From positions 124,001 to 188,000 of the forward strand of contig NW_024068239.1 of the NCBI RefSeq assembly GCF_009389715.1: a stretch of DNA of 64,000 bases, written 5' to 3'. Shown in pieces: positions 37,481 to 49,000 of this stretch. Numbering within the stretch: position 1 is the first letter of the stretch; every line of letters starts with the position of its first letter. The translations under genes were made by a program, and so were the position numbers. The notes under the pieces were generated by a model. It worked only from the letters and a program-made list of their open reading frames with translations. It was not told the origin of the DNA and did not search any database. The DNA is from Phoenix dactylifera. Lineage: Eukaryota; Streptophyta; Magnoliopsida; Arecales; Arecaceae.

Positions 37481-37639
37481 CAGCGGAGCCACGTGCATGG
37501 CCCCTCGTCGAGAGCCCTCCTACTTCCCACTTCATCGTGGTAAACTCCTCCGTTTTCTCCTACGAACCAGACACGGAGCTGTCAAGGCCTTGGCTGTCGA
37601 GGTGGCTATCGAGGTCCTGGCTGATGGTGACCAGGTAAT

Positions 37640-38150
37640 GTGGATTCGGCCTACGAACTTGCTGAGGCCTGGCAGGTTTGGGAAGCTCATCGCCCCCATC
37701 ATCCCCTCCCCCTTCAAGCAAAATCTTGTCCTCAAGGTTCGCTCCGGGATACTGCTCCTTCATCAATTCATACTCTTCCCAGGTGGTGTGTTCTTTAAGA
37801 AATGAGCGCCACTGTACGAGGATTTCTTCTATAAGCTTTCCTCCCTTGCAGACCCATCGGTAATCCTTAACCAGTTCAGGCTCGAGCATCAAGTTCCCGT
37901 CCTCTTTTATTGGTGGCAGATCAATACAGGGGGTCTGACCTTCTCCTATTTTCCTTTTGAGGAGCGAGACATGGAACACCGGATGGACTTTAGCAGTCTT
38001 TGGTAGCGCCAACCGGTATGCTACTGACCCTATACACTTGGTAGGGGCCGAAGTACTTCTGAGCTAGCTTTTGGTGAGCTCATCGGAAGACGGTCTGTTG
38101 CCGATAGGGAGGAAGTTTTAAGTACACCCAATCTCCTTCTTCAAAGATAA
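37640..38150 (-). pseudogene. Gypsy pol C-terminal chromodomain-like region
   Basis: The minus-strand frame starts MALPKTAKVHPVFHVSLLKR, the conserved end of chromovirus integrase. It continues to VQWRSFLKEHTTWEEYELMK and QYPGANLEDKILLEGGGDD, the chromodomain-like tail that targets integration to chromatin. It ends just inside the LTR with PARPQQVRRP. The part before MALPKT is in another frame. Confidence 0.75.
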
Positions 38151-38169
38151 CTTCCCTTCGCTTCCTGTC

Positions 38170-38960
38170 TGCCTATTGTTTCATGTGGTTCTGCACCTTC
38201 TCCAAGTTTTTCTTCAGCTCCTTCAGCAATTGATCGCGGTCGACTAGGTTTTTGTCGATCTCATCGACGGCTGAAGCTCCTTCTATATACTGGGCAATTG
38301 AAGGTGGAGCTCTCCCGTATAAGGCTTGAAACGGAGTCATCCTGGTGGTCGAATAGAAGATGGTGTTGTACCAATACTCCGCCCAAGCTAGGTTGGCCTC
38401 CCATGACTTGGGAAACTGACTGTATAAGGTACTGCTCCACACATCTATTCACCACTTCAGTCTGGTCGTCCGACTATGGATGATAAGCTGAACTCATCTT
38501 AAGAGAGGTCCCTGGAGTTTGAAGAACTCTCGCCAGAAGGCGCTCACAAACACAAGGTCTCGGTCACTCATGATGGACTGCGGCATCCCATGTAATCGGC
38601 TGATTTGATTCACAAAAAGCTCGGCCACCCCCTTAGCAGTATATGGATGGGAGAGAGACAAGAAATGAACGTATTTGGTTAGCCGATCAATGACGACTAG
38701 GATCATGTCCTTGCCCCTAAAACGCGGTAACCTTTCAATGAAGTCCAAGGAGACGTCTTCCCAAACTTGCGTCGGTGTTGGTAGAGGTTGCAGTAACCCA
38801 GTCGGAGCCTGTGCTTCATACTTATGCTGCTGGCAGACCGCACACTCTGCTACAAACCTTTGAATATCCTTCTTCATTGATTCCCAGTGGAAAGCTTGAG
38901 ATATTCGTTTATAGGTTCTCAACACCCCGAATGACCGCCGATCTTGGTGTTATAGAATTC
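38170..38960 (-). pseudogene. Gypsy integrase
   Basis: Zinc-finger region with TKIGGHSG..RTYKRI and CAVCQQHK. The catalytic core follows: DFIERLPRFRGKDMILVVID (first Asp nearby), SDRDLVFVSAFWREFF (second Asp) and SSAYHP*SDDQTEVVNRC (Glu). A stop replaces the expected Gln in HPQSD, and there is a frame change after FFKLQG. The frame then continues WSSTLYSQFPKSWEANLAWA and GRAPPSIAQY. Defective. Confidence 0.85.
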
Positions 38961-39049
38961 CTCCATTAATTTGGAACACAGGGATGACCTTGGTGGAATC
39001 AGAACCTTGTCCTTATAATATAAAATTCCTTCCTTAAGTCGGTAATCTT

Positions 39050-39790
39050 TCATGTGGTCCAGCGCGGCGTCAAGCTGCTTGAGTTGGCTTCGCAAATAAG
39101 AGTCTGTCAATGGTGCAACAATGATCCCGTAGTCCTTGACGAACTTCTGGTAATACCCCGTCAGCTCAAGAAATCCTCGCAGTTCTGTCACTGAAGTTGG
39201 TTGTGGCCATTCCAGCATAGCTCGAATGTTCGTGGCATCCACCTATACTCCCTTCGCCGAAACAATGTGGCCGAGGTACTCGATCGACTTCCTATTGCCC
39301 AAAAGAACATTTGGAGGGCTTGAGGTAAAACTGGTGTTCAGCGAGGATCTTGAGGGTTTCATTCAGATGAACTAAATGCAATTTCCAAGTTGCACTGTAG
39401 ACCAAAATGTCATCGAAGAAAACCAAGACAAACTTACGCTGGAACCTCCGAAAAATTGAGTTCATTACTGTCTGGAATGTGGATGGGGCATTGCACAGCC
39501 CGAAGGGCATTACCAAGTACTCAAAATGTCCATTATGGGTGCGGAAAGGCTGTCTTCAGAACATCATCGGGGTGAACACGGATCTGGTGATAACTCGATC
39601 TGAGATCGAGTTTGGAGAAGTACCGTGCTCCATGAAGTTCATCGAGCATGTCATCAATGGTTGGGATGGGGAACCTATCTTTGACGGTGGCCACGTTGAG
39701 TGCTCGGTAGTCTGTGTAGAACCTCCAGGTTCCGTCTTTCTTCTTCACTAGGAGCACCGAGGAAGAGAATGGACTCTAGCTCTCCCAGAT
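39050..39790 (-). pseudogene. Gypsy reverse transcriptase
   Basis: Conserved blocks in order: [86 protein letters not shown] (the catalytic FxDD box), then ELRGFLELTGYYQKFVKDYG and APLTD. There is a one-base frame change near 39533 and another near 39290. After APLTD the RNase H domain expected in the family is deleted and integrase sequence follows. Confidence 0.9.
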
Positions 39791-40117
39791 GATCCTAGCT
39801 TCCAGCATGTCAGTCACTTGTCTTTCTATCTCGTTCTTCTGATAATAGGCATACCGGTAAGGTCGCACATTGATTGCTGAGGTTCCTTCTCGCAAGGAAA
39901 TTCGGTGGACGAATTCTTGCTCCAGTGGCAACCTTCAAGGCTCTTCAAAGAGTGCTGAGTACCAGCTCAACAACTGCTGGAGTTCCGTTGGTTGTTCGTC
40001 CTTAGTTGCGAGTTGGTGGTTGTCCCCATCTTTGACAAAGATGGCGAACAATTGGGTCTTTCTTGTTACTTCTCGCTGCATCCCTTGGTGATCTAGACCT
40101 TGGGCAAGTCTAGGGGA

Positions 40118-40560
40118 TTATCCAGATAGTTCACACTCATGGCTGTCCCACCGAAATTTCATTGTCAAATGCTTCCAATCATAGAGCACCGGGCTGAGCA
40201 GGGCGAGCCATTGTATACCTAGAATGGCATCCAGCCCTACTATTGGTAGTGTATAAAAATTCACCAAGAACCTCTTGCCTTGCAACTCCATCTCCACCGG
40301 CTGACACTTCGCTTGGCTTTGAAGAGTTTCCCCATTCGCGACTCGGACCCCAAACTTCTTGATAGCGTCCACCGGAAGTTGGAACACTTGGGCGACGCGA
40401 TCACTTATGAAGTTGTGGGTCGACCCGCTATTGATGAGGATGGTTAGCGGATGTCCTCGGATATGAGCAGTTACCCGCATCGTCTTTGGCCCACTCCACC
40501 CTGTTAGCGCCTGCAGAGAGATCACTGGTTGCGCATCCTCTTCTGCTTGGTCTTGGCTAT
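40118..40560 (-). pseudogene. Gypsy aspartic protease region
   Basis: The minus-strand frame contains ITVLINSGSTHNFI-like sequence (TILINSGSTHNFISD) where family members carry a catalytic D in LIDSGSTHNF. Here the Asp is replaced by Asn. The downstream block VGLDAILGIQWLALLSPVLYDW is the conserved GxDxILGxxWL region. Loss of the catalytic Asp should abolish activity. Confidence 0.85.
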
Positions 40561-40589
40561 ATGGGTCTGTGTCACCATGGCCGGGTCCT

Positions 40590-41548
40590 CCTGACTCCTC
40601 CTCACGGTCAGCTTCAATCAGATAGGTTGGAGAGTCTTGCACCGGTGCCCAGGAGTAAACTTCTCGCTGCATTTGAAGCAAAGCCATCGTTCCCATCGTT
40701 GCTGCATTTCCTCCCATGAGATGCGTCGGATTGGAGCTGGAGCGGAGAGTCGTGGTGCAGGGACAGACGGGTTCGGAAGTCATGGGACTCTGACTGTTCG
40801 TGATGCAAGGCTACGGGCTGCTTTCCGCCTTTGTTCCAACCTCTCCTCCCGCATTCGAGCAATCGTAATTGCTTCTCGCAGAGAACTGGATCGTCTCATG
40901 TGTACCTCTTTCGCGATCTCTTTCTTGAGCCCTCCGACGAAGGTGCCAATGAGCGCGTCCGGCGGCCACCCTTTGACATGGTTAGCCAGCTTCTTGAACT
41001 CCTGCTGGTATTCTCTCACTATTCTGTGTTGTTGGATGCGTGAGAACTTCTCGCTCGTTGGGTCCAAACTGAGCTAATAATTCACGCTCGAACACCCCCC
41101 AGGTGACTACGGTTCCTTCGTCTTGGTATGTGCAATGCAGCCACTGCCACCGGTGATTGGCTTCCTCGTCTAAGTAGAACGAAACCGTGGTCACTCGCTT
41201 GTTGGCTGGGACGCCCTGGCCGTCGAAGTATTGTTCAGCTCGATCGAGTTAGACAATGGGGTCATCCCCAGTGAACCGTAGAAAGTCCATTCGTGGATGG
41301 CGTTGGAGGTTGGACCCCTACGAGTTCCTCCCTTCGATCGAAGCCTCTGTCTCGTGGCGACGGTGGAAGCGCTGCGGCCTACTCGAGCGGTGTTGGTGGC
41401 AGAATCGAGAATTGAAGGTGGTGGATGGCCTCCAAGACTTCCGTGAAACGCCCCTCCACATGTGCCTCCAAGCCGCGTAGCTCCTCCTGCATCGAGCTCA
41501 TCTCGGCTTCAAGGTGCTCGATTCTTTCCTTATTCGATATACTCCCGG
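40590..41548 (-). pseudogene. Gypsy gag
   Basis: Begins with a coiled-coil stretch (SNKERIEHLEAEMSSMQEEL) like that of the gag-only neighbour. It then has MDFLRFTGDDPIV followed by a stop where Trp is expected (DPIVWLDRAEQYF). It continues VSFYLDEEANHRWQWLH, VREYQQEFKKLANHVKGWPP and FVGGLKKEIAKEV. A zinc-knuckle-like CFKCSEKFTPGHRC lies near 40660. A frame change occurs near 41065. Non-functional. Confidence 0.85.
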
Positions 41549-41561
41549 CTCTGATATCAGT
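41549..41561 (-). other. Primer-binding site of the gypsy element
   Basis: Minus-strand ACTGATATCAGAGCC lies directly inside the right LTR. It differs by one base from TGGTATCAGAGCC, the initiator tRNA-Met site also used by the gag-only element. Confidence 0.75.
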
Positions 41562-41588
41562 TGATAAGTCCTAGTCAGAGGAAGGAGT

Positions 41589-41638
<50 letters not shown>

Positions 41639-42315
41639 TTTATTTACTCCTCTCTTCGGGTGAGAGAAAAACCCAGGCAAGCGAAGCTCTACTTTTTTCT
41701 TGGGGTGAGAGCAACCCGGTTGCAACAAAAAAAGAAAGCAATACTCAGAACTCAACCATCTCCTCCTCCTTCCTAGCTCTTAATCCCCTTCTCATGACGT
41801 GATACCTGAGCCTTCACTCATCAGCACCATTCCCCACGTCCTCGCTTCGAAGCATAGCTACTACCTTTCTTCCCACGTCCACGTGGAAGCCAAGCCATCG
41901 TGCGTCATCACCGTTCCCCACGTCCTCGCTTCGGAGCGCCTCTACTGCCTTTCTTCCCATGTTCTCATGAGAGCCGGGCCATTGCGCGTCAATACCATGT
42001 CCAACATCCGTGCTTCGGAGAGCATGCATGGTGGTTCTTCCTCCTCTGTCTCCGCGACATGGTTCTTCCTCCTCCGTCTTCAAGACGTGGCTATCAGCTG
42101 AGCCACATACATGGCCCCTCGTCGAGAGCCCTCCTACTTCCCGCTTCATCGTGGTAGACTCCTCCGTTTTCTCCTGCAAACCAGGCGCGGAGTTGTCAAG
42201 GCCTTGGCTGTCGAGGTGGCTATCAAAGTCCTAGCTGATGGCGACCAGGTAATATAGGTTCGGTCTACGGACTCGCTGAGGCCTAGCAGGTTTGGGAAGC
42301 TCATCGCCCCCATCA
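41562..42315 (-). repeat. Right LTR of the gypsy element (5' LTR in element sense)
   Basis: 754 bp, from TGATAAGTCCTAGTCAGAGG to CCCCCATCA. It carries a longer (GA)n run (about 41594-41635) than the left copy and has no hAT insertion. Frames on either strand here are shadows of the repeat. Confidence 0.9.
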
Positions 42316-43034
42316 AATTTCAAATCAAAATATGGCCTAGTCAAAACAGATGGAGCCATGCAAGACCTAGAACTGAGCCAACAAAGAAGAGGGAGTAGTG
42401 TCTTCAGTTCCAACAAGAAAATTGTAATGGATTCTGAGTCGCACAAGATAGACATTAAACAGATCCTCGCAATCAGCTTTTGCATTAACCGGCCAGAGCC
42501 TTCCTACATTGGCAATAACTTCAGAGCCAAATGCTCCTGTCATCCAACAAATCAGACAATAATACCATAAAAGCTGTAACACTGGTTTCATAAATAGTTG
42601 TTGGTCCTGCCTTAACCACTCTAAATAGCAGCACCATTTTGATTAAAAATTTAACATGGCCTACAGCTATCAGAGGACATCATCATGAAGATCCATGGTT
42701 TCTGATTTGACATGGCCATTTATAGGATTAATTAGAGATGCTTGCTGTTTGTCTGACACATCTATGTCACAAAAATAGTTTTGCTTTCTAATCCCATAAC
42801 CTAATTTTCAGCATTACAATAGCATCAATCCAATAAAACAATTTTATTGGCAAATGGTTTACATGAAATTAAACATCACCGCCTGTAAAGCAAAAAAAGA
42901 AAACAGGCATAAAATTAAATGAAAGGTGATTGTTACAACATAAAAATCCAAAAATGGAGGGGATCTCATTGGCATGAGAAGGCAGCTACCCCTGTGCTTC
43001 CCTGGGGGAAATGTCGGCAAACTATTTCAAGGTT
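42316..43034 (-). other. ATP23: ATP23 3' UTR and downstream flank
   Basis: The ATP23 stop ends at 43035. On the minus strand an AATAAA lies at 42848-42843, about 190 bases past the stop, and is the best poly(A) signal candidate. Between it and the retrotransposon there is a 75-codon minus-strand frame (42591-42367) with no recognised domain. Confidence 0.6.
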
Positions 43035-46000
43035 TTATGGAGCTCTTTCAAATGGAAAGGTATCATTGTAACAGATATCCCAGACAGCCCCAATGGCATC
43101 TCTTGCAGCTGCATCTGAGCAGTGTGGATTTTTCTGGACAGACTTCAGAGCACGCCTTTGCACACATTCCTTCAGATGCCCCGCAACAGAAGACGACAGT
43201 AAGTAGAATACAATTAGAAGAACCATTATAGAAGTGGTGCTGAAAATAGAAAGCAAGAGAGAGAATTTGGATGACCAGAAATGCTCTATTGACATGTTGT
43301 ATTGGAACTTGGTAGTTTATCAAAAAATGAAAGTGAAGACTGAAAACATGATAAACAAAGATGGACCTCCCCGCTGGAACAGGTACAATTGACAAAGCGG
43401 TTTTCAGTTCACCACAACACCTGAAGCCAGTTTGGATGCCTGCATATCTAGTTCAAGGATAAACCACGTGGACTGAAAGTGAGGAATCAAGTAGGGGTAG
43501 GGAGAGAAGAAAACATCACCATGTAGGATCTTGAGAGTTGCAAGTCCTGAAAAAATAGGATACTGTAAATTACAACTCTAAAGACCTGATTTTTGAGGAT
43601 TCTGTGATTGGGGACTTCTCTGTTGCGACTCCTCTCACATCCAATGACCCTTTAAACTTTTAACAAGAAAGGATTTATCCAATAGACAAGACACACAACC
43701 ATCCAAATAGGCCCTTAGTTTCCATGCTCAACAACATAGTGCTGAGACATCTATTTTCTTAAGTTGCAACACCTATCTGAACTTAGACATAATATAAAGT
43801 TCAAGAAAGGAGTGGGGTATTTTTTAAGGCATAATACATTGTTCGAGAAAGAAGTGGGGCAGATTGTAGAAAACTTAGACAAGGTGCATGTACATGTAAA
43901 CTAAACTCCAAGATAAGTACCCAACAACAGCAGGCACAAGCTCTCTTCCTGTCCACTTTAATGGTATGATGACCCAAAAACAAGAGAAAACTTTTAAGAG
44001 CTTATCAACAGGCATACATCAATTAGCAATATCTAGATCAAAGTATAATCAGTTTTGAAATCAGAAATTGAGCGTTCCAGCTAGTTCACTTCTATGTCTA
44101 TTTAGTACTCAAAACAAATTTCTAATGTATGAAATCATGTAGGACATAACCCTTAAATACGATTCAAAGTCAGACCATGATAGATGCCTCAAGGCTAGTT
44201 GTTTAGGCTCTTACAATTGCAACATATAACTAAGATATCTTTTACAATTGTGTTAATTTTTGAAGGTAGTAATAATTACAACAATGAGATATTTCGCATC
44301 ATGAAAAGAAAGCAATACAGAATTTGAAGTCATACACAGAAGGGTGCAGATGAATCAGAATGGTTCTGGATTTGCTTAACACCAATCAGTCATGATTGAT
44401 AAACATCACTAATTCTAGGGCCAAACCTAATGACTTAAAACATGGATCATGTCATGTTGGAACGGATCATTAAATTATCTCTAATCATGCTGGTGAATCT
44501 CTCTTTTATTAAAAAGCAAAGACAGAAGAGTCAGTTGAATTAGTAGGTCTGATCCAATTTTATACAAGTCAAACTGCACAAAACCCAACATAAATTAGCT
44601 TGGATTGACTTCTTTCAGGTTGGACCAGATTCAGGTTCTGAAGGATCAATTTATTGAGGGCCTGCAATTTATTAAAAACAAGATACGAAGTAGGTCAAAA
44701 GTATAAAATGATTACCCAGTTTTCATTCATACAAGCCATTGCGTTGAAAAGACTTATGTTGACATTGGATATATCCTTGCTAGGGATAAATAGTTGAATA
44801 AAAAAAAATCATACCAACCCAAAAAGCTGGGATTATGCTCACTAATTACAGTTACGGTCATATTCTTTTCTCAGAGAGAAATATCTGCTCTAATAGTAAC
44901 TCTTTCCTGAAGGCTCCGAGGGACGGGCAGAAGAATACAACATGCTTTTAAGTAACAGAGCAGCCATTATCATGAGTATTTCTTTATCTGTTATCCCTAT
45001 TGTAGTTCTAAGAGGTCCAAATTAACACAATCTATGGTGATATGACAAAGTTATGCACAAAGTATGGTGATATGACAAAGTTAGGCACAAAGTATGGTGA
45101 TATTCTAAGTTCTAGAATAATGAAAAACTCACTTGTTCATGACCTCGTATTTTCATAAATCCTCGCAGCAATTCTCGTTTGTAATGGCAATCCCCGCTAA
45201 GATGATTAGCTCGAATCTGGATGAATAAGTAAGAGAATATATGAACAACCTCAAAACACTTCAATTTAAAATTATTTAAGGCATTGCTCCTTGCACTTAA
45301 TCTTAGCAAGTAACAAAATCAATTGTCAATTAAATTCCAGAACACGTATGAATTTCGTGGACCTCAGAGCAAGCATGGTGAGCACAATTTTTCCAGTCCA
45401 TGTTCTTTGCACGGCAATCATCACAAGCATGGATTAGCTCATGAATCAAAACTTGATTGATCTCATCTTGGAAAGTCATATGATTACAACAAATAGTTAT
45501 CTGAAATAAAAGAACAGGAGGGTTAGTCCATTTAAGATGCTCACCATTAGAACAAAGTATTACAGAGAAACTTAAACAATGATACCATTCTTAATTCTGA
45601 TTTTTAAACAATTATAGACAATAATTACCAGTTAGAACTACTTAATTTTTCAAATAGAAAAACTATGAATCTACTAATAGAAACTAACAGAACACACAAT
45701 ACAAGTTAGCAGTTGCAACACAAGCACATGAATATTGTCACCCTATCAGTGTGACCAAAGAAAAACAAAGCAGGTAAAGCCAAGATTTTCTGTCTCAGTA
45801 CTGAACCTTGTACACGTACCTTACCTATACGGGTCAGGTTGGTCCAGTATGCCCTTATACAAGCACAAGGTACACTAGGACTTTAACAGATCAGTTATTG
45901 GTATATCAAAATCTGTATCAATATTTATTCAACAGTTTTGAATATGAATACGAATATGAATATTAAATGGATGCTATAATTAGAATACCTATTTGTCTAA

Positions 46001-49000
46001 ATGGATACAGATGCAAATAAGATATTAATCATATTTATATCCATGTCAAATGGATATGCATATAAATCAGATTAAATAACCGATACAAATTGGATTTTTG
46101 AGCAAAATTTAACAATGACAATTATCAGATTATAAAATGTGGGCATATATATTTTTTTAAAGGTCAGCTACCTTGCATGGAAAATTTATAAATTAAAAGC
46201 CTTCTTCTTGGTCACCAAGAATGTAAGCTCATTAATATCAATGTTAGGCAAACATCCATGCACCTCCAAAAAAAAAAAGATTGCTCTTTCACTAGCATAT
46301 TAAATATATGGATATCCATCTGAAAACTTTTTAAATATCCAGATATCGGAAGCCGAATCTCGGAGTCTGATAAACTCAATATCTGGTCCAAGTCCAATTT
46401 CAAATAAAAACTTAGAATCAGTATTTATATCCTTATCCGAAAAAATTTCTATCTCCATATCTGAATCGCTCAGATTTTATCCACTTTCAGTCCTATGGTA
46501 TGCTATCCAAGTCAAGATAGCAGCTGTATACCATGCGTCTATACAGGGTCATATTGAGCCCATCTACTATCCTAGTAGTCTACGGCGTTGATACAGTATG
46601 CCTCGTATCCATTGGTGCTGAAAGCCTTAACATAAACTAGGCCAACATTTTCTACTTCAGTAAAAACATGCTAAGAGATTTTTACTGTTCCTTGGCTCAA
46701 TGTTTGTAACCTAAAAATGTACCAACTTCCCTCTATCAATTCTTGCCTTCAAGGATTCTCTGTCCAACCAAGAAGTCTTGCAATTTCGATATCTCACATA
46801 GACTTCTGGTATCTTTTAGAAGGACAGTAGGTGCAACTAGTAAGTAGTAACAGTTCACGTATCAATCATTTAGTGTGAAGCAGGATAAATATTAAGTTTC
46901 TTAATAATTTCAGTAAAGTATGAGTTTGTGACAAGTCCTCTTCTTTTTTCCTTAATAAAATGCATGCGAGCTTTTTCCAGCAAAAACTTTTTAAAATCAA
47001 CTTAGTATCATTCAACATATTTATATATTTTCTAAGTGTTTATACATATGTATACATATATATACCAAACATACATATGTATGCATGTATGTTTAAACAC
47101 TTAGAAATATGTATTTATGTATGTAATTATACATATACCATATGCATGCACGCACGCATGTATGTATATATGCATGCGCATATGTATTTATTTTCTATGT
47201 ATGTCATTGCTTATATTTTATCCCACAATTTACTTTACATTCCTTTATCCATAAGATGAATTGACTAAAAAAATCCTTGTTCACATGAAGGAAAGAAGAT
47301 GACATGCATTATCATATCAATATCTTTATATCTTTCTAATGTAATTCTAACATGTCTCTTCTTATTGTTTTCTTGATAAGATGATTATATAAAATTTTAT
47401 CCACATGATGGAAAGATAAATATATTATCATGTTGTAAGCCTTTCTAGCACTCCTTAAGAAAACAAGTAAAAGAATAATTAATAAAAAACATGTTTCTGT
47501 CTAGACTGAAAAACCAAGAGTAGTGCTATCATCTCAGCTATTATAAGATATCAATGAATTCATAAATTTGTTTTCAACATTATTATCTAGAAAAGCATAT
47601 ATCGGTTGATGCGATAAAATGTATCTATTAACATGGTATCTTCGTTTTATCTTAGCCCAAATCTTACTTACATGGGAAAAACTTGTCATAAATATCTAAA
47701 TATCAACTTGCTTTGGATTTTTGGCAAGTTCAGTTTATATGAACAAAAAAAAAAAAAACGTTACATATGTATCATATGACCAGCGTTGGCGGAACCGTCC
47801 AAATCTATTCGGCTTAGGGTGTATCAAGCTTACCAATGACCAAGGTATGCGGTAGGGGTACCGGTCGCCTACCGGACCGGTACGGTACCGGTATCGGACC
47901 GGCGAACAGAGGGGCACCGCAGAAGGAAAAAAAGAGTTCGCGAGCGTGCGCACCCACGTTAGAAGCCACAGAGTGGCTTAAATGCCACTTTGTGGCATCC
48001 GTGTGGGTGCGCTGCCCTGCACGGGCGGAATCATGCACAGGAACCGCGCATGGGCACGGTTCCCAGTGCGCAAACGTGCTGCCCCAGTGCGAGGCCCGGT
48101 TCGCCTGGTATTGGGCTTGTATTGGTACAAATCGGTTCGCACCGGTACAATGGATTTACCGCTCAGCTCCGACGGGGCCGAAACCATTTTCCACCAACCA
48201 AACCGGACCAGTTCGGTACAAACTGAACCGGCCGGTACGGGCCGGTTCAGCATACCATGCCAATGGTAGACCGGGACGGTTCCATCCTTCAAATTGAGAA
48301 ACTGGCGAAGGAGAGGGAAAAAGAAAGAGAAAAAAAGAGAGAGAAAGAGGAGGATGGAGGAGCCGATGGAAGGCCAGGGAGGGTGGCGGAGGCCGGAGCG
48401 GTGGCCTCTGCCCTTCGGTTCTCTATTTCGTTCCAAATAGAGGTTCCAAAAGGGGCCCTTTTTTATTTCGGATGAATCACCCTTTTTTATTTCGAACAAA
48501 TCAAGGGAACTGGAGGGCGGAGCCCCTCCTCCACCCCTCTGTTGCCCTTCGTCGGCCGGTCGCTGCCCTCCCTTCCTCTCTCCCTCCTCCCCCTCTCTCT
48601 TTCTCTCTCCTATTCTCCCTCTTCCCCACCCTTTCTATCGTGTCAAGCCGCGCTCCACTGGTCTTCTCCCTCCCTTCCTCCCTCTCCCTCCCTCCCCCTC
48701 TTTTCCTCTCTTCCGTTCTCCCTCTCCCCCGCCTTTTTTGCTGTGTTGATATAGAATGTCACGGAGGTGTATTGAACATGCTGCTGGAAAACCGGTATGG
48801 GACCTCGGTACTAGCACAACAATCCTCGATCATATTTGTAACTACTGACAGCAATATTAGTGCCATATTGAATAAGTTAAAAACCATATCTTCAACCCTA
48901 CTTTTAAATCTCAATGTCATTTCAAAAATTTTGAGTTTCTACAACATGCTTCAATTTTTTATAAGTACTATGAAATCTAACAAATATCCCACCTTATTTT

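Noticed and set aside
42367..42591. A 74-codon minus-strand frame with balanced composition
   Set aside because: It lies just past the ATP23 poly(A) signal candidate, has no recognised domain and no splice context; chance cannot be excluded.
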